From assembly GCA_963082875.1 (NCBI GenBank), contig OY720097.1, positions 12,656,501 through 12,720,500 of the forward strand: a DNA stretch of 64,000 bases, in the 5' to 3' direction. Source of the stretch: Corella eumyota. Lineage: Eukaryota > Chordata > Ascidiacea > Phlebobranchia > Corellidae. Below are positions 58,235-64,000 of this stretch, piece after piece. The position numbers and the translations under genes are program-made. How positions within the stretch are numbered: the stretch's first letter is position 1; each line of letters opens with the position of its first letter. The notes beneath the pieces are model-generated. The model saw only the letters and a list, made by a program, of their open reading frames with translations. It had not been told where the DNA came from and did not search any database.

Positions 58235-59008
58235 ATGAAGTGTTTTAGTTCGGTAAGAAACTGCAATTTTATTTCTACTTAGTTTATGCAATTTTTAAGA
58301 ACAATTATTAACGAAAAACTGTAAGACCAGACGGAAAACTTGTTAAACATAGTTTTGGCAGAATAGAAAGGTCAAATTTATTACTAATTGTATATCCTAT
58401 TTCTTTTAACTTTTTCGATTTGTGTTATAACACGTGTCATATTATTTTGTTAAGAACGTTTACTGTTAAACTTTGAACTTGTTTATTCAAATTAACATTT
58501 AATTTTTGCGGTACTTCACACCAACATTCCAATCTATTTTTAGGGTTGGATTTTACTGGTTATTTTCATGGGCATTGGGATTTTCCAAATTATTGAAGCC
58601 CAAACCACAGACTCAGGAACAACTGATGGTGGTACAGGTGGTACCACGGACGGGGATGAAAACACTACAGGTTTAAATATAACACTGTCACCAAAATATA
58701 ATACATTTAAAAATGCATATTAGATTACGGTAAAGTAACACGATTGACCTGAAATATTATTTTTCTAATAGAACCTGAAACTGATGAGCCAGTTGACGAT
58801 TCTGACAACCAAGCAGGAGGCGGTGATGACGTAGAAACAACAACGAAATCCGGTATTTTATTCTTATCTATGTGTGTAAAAGATTTATATTTTTTTAGGT
58901 TTTTAATTTGTTTATGTTTGTATATTCTTAGGGGCACCTCGTCAACAAGTATCACTTGGCATGGGGTTGTTTGCGATTACAATGACGTTGACCTACTTCA
59001 TGTCCTAA
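58235..59008 (+). CDS. 100-aa secreted, probably GPI-anchored, mucin-like peptide (unrecognised)
   Basis: Four exons, 58,235-58,252, 58,544-58,670, 58,772-58,852 and 58,932-59,008, join in frame to give exactly 100 residues. The N-terminus MKCFSSGWILLVIFMGIGIF then QIIEAQ is a good signal peptide, with likely cleavage after IEA. The middle, about 55 residues, is built of Thr, Gly, Asp and Glu (TTDSGTTDGGTGGTTDGDEN and DNQAGGGDDVETTTKS), suited to O-glycosylation. It contains one NTT N-glycosylation site. The C-terminus SGAPRQQVSLGMGLFAITMT then LTYFMS has small residues, a short spacer and a hydrophobic end, the layout of a GPI-attachment signal. CD52-like and CD24-like surface peptides have this architecture, but I claim no homology. 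An alternative is a single-pass membrane protein with a very short anchor. AATAAA follows at 59,085. Confidence 0.8.
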
Positions 59009-59084
59009 ACAAATCAGAAAACTCAAAAACATTTTTTTTGTAATTTTAACAAACTATTAATGAAAGCAATTTGCCTGAAATATA

Positions 59085-59090
59085 AATAAA
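59085..59090 (+). promoter_or_regulatory. Poly(A) signal of the small secreted-peptide gene
   Basis: AATAAA lies 77 bases after the TAA stop at 59,006-59,008. Confidence 0.65.
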
Positions 59091-59777
59091 ACGGCGATTT
59101 ACGTTAAAAAAAATTTAATAAATTTTACCAAAAACTGTTACGTCGTATCATTTTTTACATTTTGTTATGTAAGTTTAGTCTTATTTTGTATAAAATAGGT
59201 GTTTTCGTTAAATGCTTTAAACAATAAGAAAATAAAAAAACGATTACTTTTGTATTTTATTCTATGTCTCCAAGCACCAAGAAATTTCGCAGTTTTAGTC
59301 TTTTTTTTATGAATCCAAAGTACACACATAACTAAGCATTTTTCTATTGACCAAATTAAAATATTGCACACAAAGTTAAACTGCTACATAAAATCAAAAA
59401 CCTACAGATTATAAATTAGAAAAAATTATTGCAAGGAAGCAATTATAGCACGCTGCTACATAAAGTTAAACACATATTTGTAAATACTGGCAGCAATTTA
59501 CTTATTTTAATGTTGGTTTAGCAAACTTTTAATCACATTTGTAGTATAGTTTAAAAACAGATTACTACTCTTAACTTACAGACCCCTTTAAGTTATATTA
59601 TGAATTATATACAAGTATGATTTTTATATTTCTTAAATTATCTTAACAAAAGCAGCATTTTTTTACAAAACTGCTTTAAATTTAGATATAAATACTATGA
59701 AAATAAATCAGTTTATGCTTGAATCCATCTAAAATCTCAACCAAGCAAGCAACATGGCTTGTGATAAATTTTTAGTA
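59091..59777. other. Intergenic region between two convergent genes
   Basis: This stretch separates the plus-strand secreted-peptide gene from the minus-strand USO1 gene, both of which end here. It is AT-rich and I see no exon or RNA gene in it. Several TTTATT/AATAAA hexamers could serve longer USO1 3' UTRs. Confidence 0.55.
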
Positions 59778-59783
59778 TTTATT
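59778..59783 (-). promoter_or_regulatory. Earliest USO1 poly(A) signal
   Basis: On the minus strand AATAAA begins four bases after the USO1 stop codon TGA. If it is used, the 3' UTR would be only about 25 bases. Confidence 0.4.
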
Positions 59784-59787
59784 AAAA

Positions 59788-62700
59788 TCAAGACTCCTCT
59801 TCACTTTCAGAGGACATTTCTTCAGAATCTGAATCATCCGAAATCTACAAACAAAAAGAACGAATATTTAGGATAAATAATGGTCAATTTAGATGATAAC
59901 ATTTTTTATGCAAAAATATAGTCACCTCAATATCTAAGTTTTTCATCTTTTCTTTATACTTGGCAAGTTTGCTGTCCTGGTCTGAGAGTAAGATAAGAAG
60001 ATCATCTTGTTCCTTTTTAACCAATTCAACACTAACTTCACTTTCCTTGAGTTTTATCGACAATGAATTTACTGAGGTTTCAAGTTCAGATATTTGAGTT
60101 TTTGAAGAATTGGATGCTTCCAGAAGAGTCTTATTTTCACCCTGTTAAAATAAACAATGCTTTTAATTACTTTTTGAAGTAGATTAAAAAACAAATCAAA
60201 TTTGGTTATATCTATAAAAAAAAACAAAAAAACAGTTTGTCCACTTGTAGGTGACATGCTGACACTAGTAACATAAGTGGGGCAAAATACAAGTGTTTTA
60301 GTTTAACTTAATCAAACAAGGAAGACAAAATAGAAGTGTTTTAGTTAAACTAACATTTTTAAAATTTTTTACCAATAATTTTGTATTTTCTTGTTGTAAG
60401 TCATCCAGTTCTTTTGACAAGTTTTCCAGTTTTGCTTTTAATTCTAAGTTTTCAGCCAAAGATGGATTCTCATCGCCCTAAAAAATATTATTTCATTATT
60501 AAACCCTGTAAAAAACACCCACTTTTTAAAATGAAATTACAAACATGATCTTTGTCTTGTATTTTATCTTCTTGGTTTTCAACTTCAGGTGTTGGCTCAG
60601 TAGGTAAAGTATTTAAATTTGCATTTTCCAGTTCTTTAATTCTAGTTTCCTAATAAAAATAAGCAGAATTAGAAAAACATACTTTGTAAGTGCCCTTTTT
60701 TTAATTTTCAAAATTTTTTACCAGTTGTTCAATAGTTTGATCTTTTGTTTTTAATGCATCTCCCTTTTCTTGATTTGCTGTTGTGAGTTCTTCGATTTGA
60801 GTTGTTAAAAGTGATAGAGAATTATCAGTTGGTGGACCTGTTTAAACAATAACAAACCAGAAGTAATTAAAAATGGACCAAATTTAAAATAAGAATAATT
60901 TAATACACAGTACAAAATTTAAAACATCTTTTGAAGGTGACATACTAAACTTACTTTGGGTAAGTTTTAATAAATTATACTGGTCTTTAAACTGCTGAAC
61001 TTGTGCAGTGCTATCACAAATCAACTGATCAGATTGGGCAATATTATCTTCCAGTTCTTTACATTTTATTCTCAAAGCTGCTAGCTCAGTATCCTACAAA
61101 ATATAAATATACACAAAAAGGTATTGTAGTATTACATAAAACATTATATTTTTGAATATTTTAAAACGCAACATATATTTTAATACTAATATTTCAAGGT
61201 ACATTTTCAATTTTTTTTGCAACAGCTTCATATACAATTTAATACAGAATAAATATAAAAAGTTTATTTTTTAATTCTCTGAGGTTGCCTTTCAAAGTTT
61301 TCTTTAGAATGAAAACATTTTGATACCTGTTCGCGAATAAGTGTTTTGTATTCGCTAACAATTGAATCATGAGCTTTCATTGCAGCTTTTTGTTCTTCTT
61401 CTTGTTTAACATCATCCAAGTTGGATACAGTTTTTATGATTTTATCTAAAATAAATTGTGCAGAAATGTACAAAAAAAAAAAAAATTTATTGATAGGGGC
61501 CTGATTATCTTACTTATATTTTAATTTAGAAGTTCAACACTTAATTGTAGAAAAAAATGGTCATTTAAAAAAAGAAAAAAAAACTCTAGTACTGTATACT
61601 TTTAATTCTATAAACAAAATTTGAATTTACCTTCTAGGTTTTTATAAAGTTTAGCGAAAGTGTGATCTATTAGCAATAATTCGGCTTTATCTGCTGTGGG
61701 TTGAGCTTTCTGTAAAGCTTTTGTGTACAAATCATGCTGAGGAACAGAAGAAATTACATCAACAAATTTCTCTATTCCTATTCTAGCAAGAATTAGTTCA
61801 ATCATGGATTCTCTAAAAGAAAAAAAAATTTTAAATTTCAAAACCAATTGATTGTCTACAGCTAAGCATATAATTATCATTTACATACAACATCATTTTG
61901 TAATAAAAAAAACTTCATATTTTCTAATGCAGTACGGATTTTTGACATATAAGAATATGTATCTTACTTAGAATACTGAGGTACACTGCCATCATTATCA
62001 ATAATACAAATTCCAAGCAACAAAGCACTAACACTGTGCATTATCGAGTCTAGTTCATTTCCTGCATCAGCTGCTTGGCTCAATAACTTTACACAATAAG
62101 AAAATAAATTAGGTATATCTATGCATAACAACTTTTAATACCAAATTTTAAAAACCAAATGCCATATATTTTAATAAATATACCTTCTGTATATATGCCC
62201 AAACAAAGAACTTAAAAATTAAAAAAATTAGAGCAATTTACTATGCTAATTTAAAATAATTAATAAGATTTCAGAAACAAATAAAGTTTAATTTTAACTT
62301 ACAAATGGTACAGCAGAGGCATTTCCGAGAAATTGGGAAATTGCAACAGGACAACTAGTTAACCATCCACATAGTAGACTTAAAAGTGCAACCCTTGTCT
62401 GTACTTGAGTGGTCTGTGTTAAAAGAAATTATTTAACACAAGAAAACAAACTTGAATAAACAAGTTCATGATTGCATTTTAAAGCAACATTAATTCAGTA
62501 AGTGCCCTGTATAATAAAGTTTCAAATGATACAAAACATAACAATCAATATATTGTCAAAATATATAAAAACATGATTGTAGTGCAACAAAAACAAATAC
62601 CCACGAAGTATATTATATAAAAAGGTTGCGTTTTAAAATGCCACTTAATCGTTTTATGTTAGACTATTTTTACATACAGCATAAGTCATTTCAAAATAGT

Positions 62701-64000
62701 TTTTCATACAAAAAATACATTTTACACAGACCTACCTGCTGAGCAATAGTAGTAATTTGTTGCAGTAAGGTTACTGGTAAATTACCACTTTCTGTGGCAA
62801 GTTGCACCCGAAGAAGTTGACATTTTGCATCGTTATTTGTTCGAAGAGCACAGGAGAGTGCGGTGGATGCTAACCAGTTGGAGAGAGAATCTGATTGGGC
62901 AAATAATCCACCACAAAGTAACTGGCCAGCTGAAATATCTTGAGCTAAAAATAAAAGTAATTATAAATTGAATTTAAAGCCTTTGTATTCCTACAGTCAA
63001 AAGAAATTTTTTTTGATCATATCTAAATCAAAAATTAAGAACATTTAAATCGAAAATAAAATAAAAAATTGATATTTTACTAGTATTTAGGTTTCTTAAA
63101 AAGTCTATTATTTTTACACACAACTATATTTAAATTTAAAACTAACGTTCCAATGAAGAGGGAAGCAGGGTGTTAATAATTTCAGTTTGACCAACTGGAT
63201 TCCTGAAAAATAGAACTAAAATTACATGGAAAATTTTAATTTAATGATCTGAAAGAAAATATGTAGTTAGATGCTAACAAATTTTAAATAAAAAAAATCA
63301 TCATTTCTTTTACAAATAAATACCTAAATATTTTCAAAAATGTTCAATTTCTAATCTTACTTGTGTAGAAAACATTGAAAGCAATATAACACTGCACATC
63401 TCAGGTGAAATGGTTGCTGGGCGTTAACCATAGACATCAGCAAAACAACAAGAGCTGGTCGTGGTGGGTCCCATGGTGCCATCACACCAGCAAAATAATT
63501 CTGGTTTTCTTTGCAACCTCTGATCACTTCGGAAACAGAATTAATTGTCTAAAAAAATAATAACAATTTAAATCCTAACTAAAAAATCTGATTTAAAATA
63601 TTTTAATGTATAATACAGGTTATATTGTATATAAATGTTTTTTTATATTGTATAAAAATTATTTTGACAAAAAATCAACGCTGTAAAATAATCATTTTTA
63701 TTTTAATTTTTTACCTCAGTAAGTATTTCAGTAGGAACACCGGTTGCCATGAGTAAATCAGATAATTTCTTGAGCAACAAACATTGCTGCATGGCAAGTT
63801 GACATGATGTTGTTATATTTGATGGATTAGATGGTGACACCAATATTCTAACAACCTAAAAATAAAGAAAAATTAAGAATTATTAAATTTCATTTTTCAT
63901 TTATAAATACGGCAAGAAACTTTATTATACTTAAGAGAATGCTCTTACTAACCCTTAACATGAGATGAATGTTGGCAACTTTTTGAGCAGACCAAGTACT
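59788..64000 (-). CDS. uso1: USO1 / p115 general vesicular transport factor (5' part outside the window)
   Basis: p115 is the coiled-coil tether that docks vesicles at the Golgi with Rab1, GM130 and SNAREs. Fifteen exons in transcript order are 63,953-64,000 (continues); 63,715-63,855; 63,361-63,548; 63,147-63,202; 62,736-62,944; 62,303-62,413; 61,968-62,086; 61,631-61,812; 61,327-61,445; 60,955-61,093; 60,722-60,837; 60,545-60,649; 60,373-60,477; 59,926-60,141; and 59,788-59,844. They give 636 residues in frame (human total 962), so about 330 N-terminal residues are missing. The armadillo head matches closely: PFHLRCAVLYCFQCFLHKN, AGQLLCGGLFAQSDSLSNW and LLRVQLATESGNLPVTLLQQ. The coiled-coil tail begins near YKTLIREQ and includes QQFKDQYNLLKL and KKEQDDLLILLSDQDSKLAK. 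The acidic end is SDDSDSEEMSSESEEES. The donor of exon 60,545-60,649 is the weaker GTTTGT, and the acceptor at 62,087 lacks a good pyrimidine tract. Confidence 0.97.

Overview
This is AT-rich animal nuclear DNA. Genes are split into many short exons with small GT-AG introns, and two tRNA-derived SINEs and a large satellite array are present. The recognisable genes (PTEN, USO1/p115, a Qa syntaxin and a protein like the vertebrate POLR1D isoform 2) point to a chordate. The base composition, compactness and splice acceptors lying just upstream of start codons suit an ascidian such as Ciona. The species is an inference.

Layout. (1) Positions 1 to about 34,846 are one tandem satellite array with a 312-bp unit, roughly 110 copies. 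It is open at the left edge of the window and decays at its right edge. Multi-kilobase higher-order blocks inside it are nearly identical, so it has been reshaped recently by unequal exchange. (2) About 34,860-35,300 holds a second, older tandem repeat with a 128-bp period. (3) 35,300-41,100 holds a plus-strand gene with a single coding exon (38,957-40,753) for an unrecognised 598-residue coiled-coil protein, plus its probable 5' region. (4) 41,361-54,079 carries three minus-strand genes. From upstream to downstream they are PTEN (12 coding exons, 413 aa), a POLR1D-isoform-2-like protein (DUF4666-type), and a plasma-membrane-type syntaxin (7 coding exons, 388 aa) with an unusual tail beyond its membrane anchor. 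The last two are very close and may be co-transcribed. (5) 54,079-58,200 is intergenic or PTEN 5' sequence, with one GC-rich patch that looks like a promoter. (6) 58,235-59,008 is a plus-strand four-exon gene for a 100-residue secreted, probably GPI-anchored, mucin-like peptide that I do not recognise. (7) 59,788-64,000 is the 3' two-thirds of USO1/p115 on the minus strand. It continues past the right edge.

USO1 (a Golgi tether) and syntaxin (a membrane-fusion SNARE) both act in membrane traffic. PTEN is the PI(3,4,5)P3 phosphatase that opposes PI3K. I see no reason to treat the neighbourhood as a functional cluster. I found no CRISPR array, prokaryotic operon, virus-like element or rRNA. All gene models were spliced by eye: reading frame was checked across every junction, but no transcript or database evidence was used.
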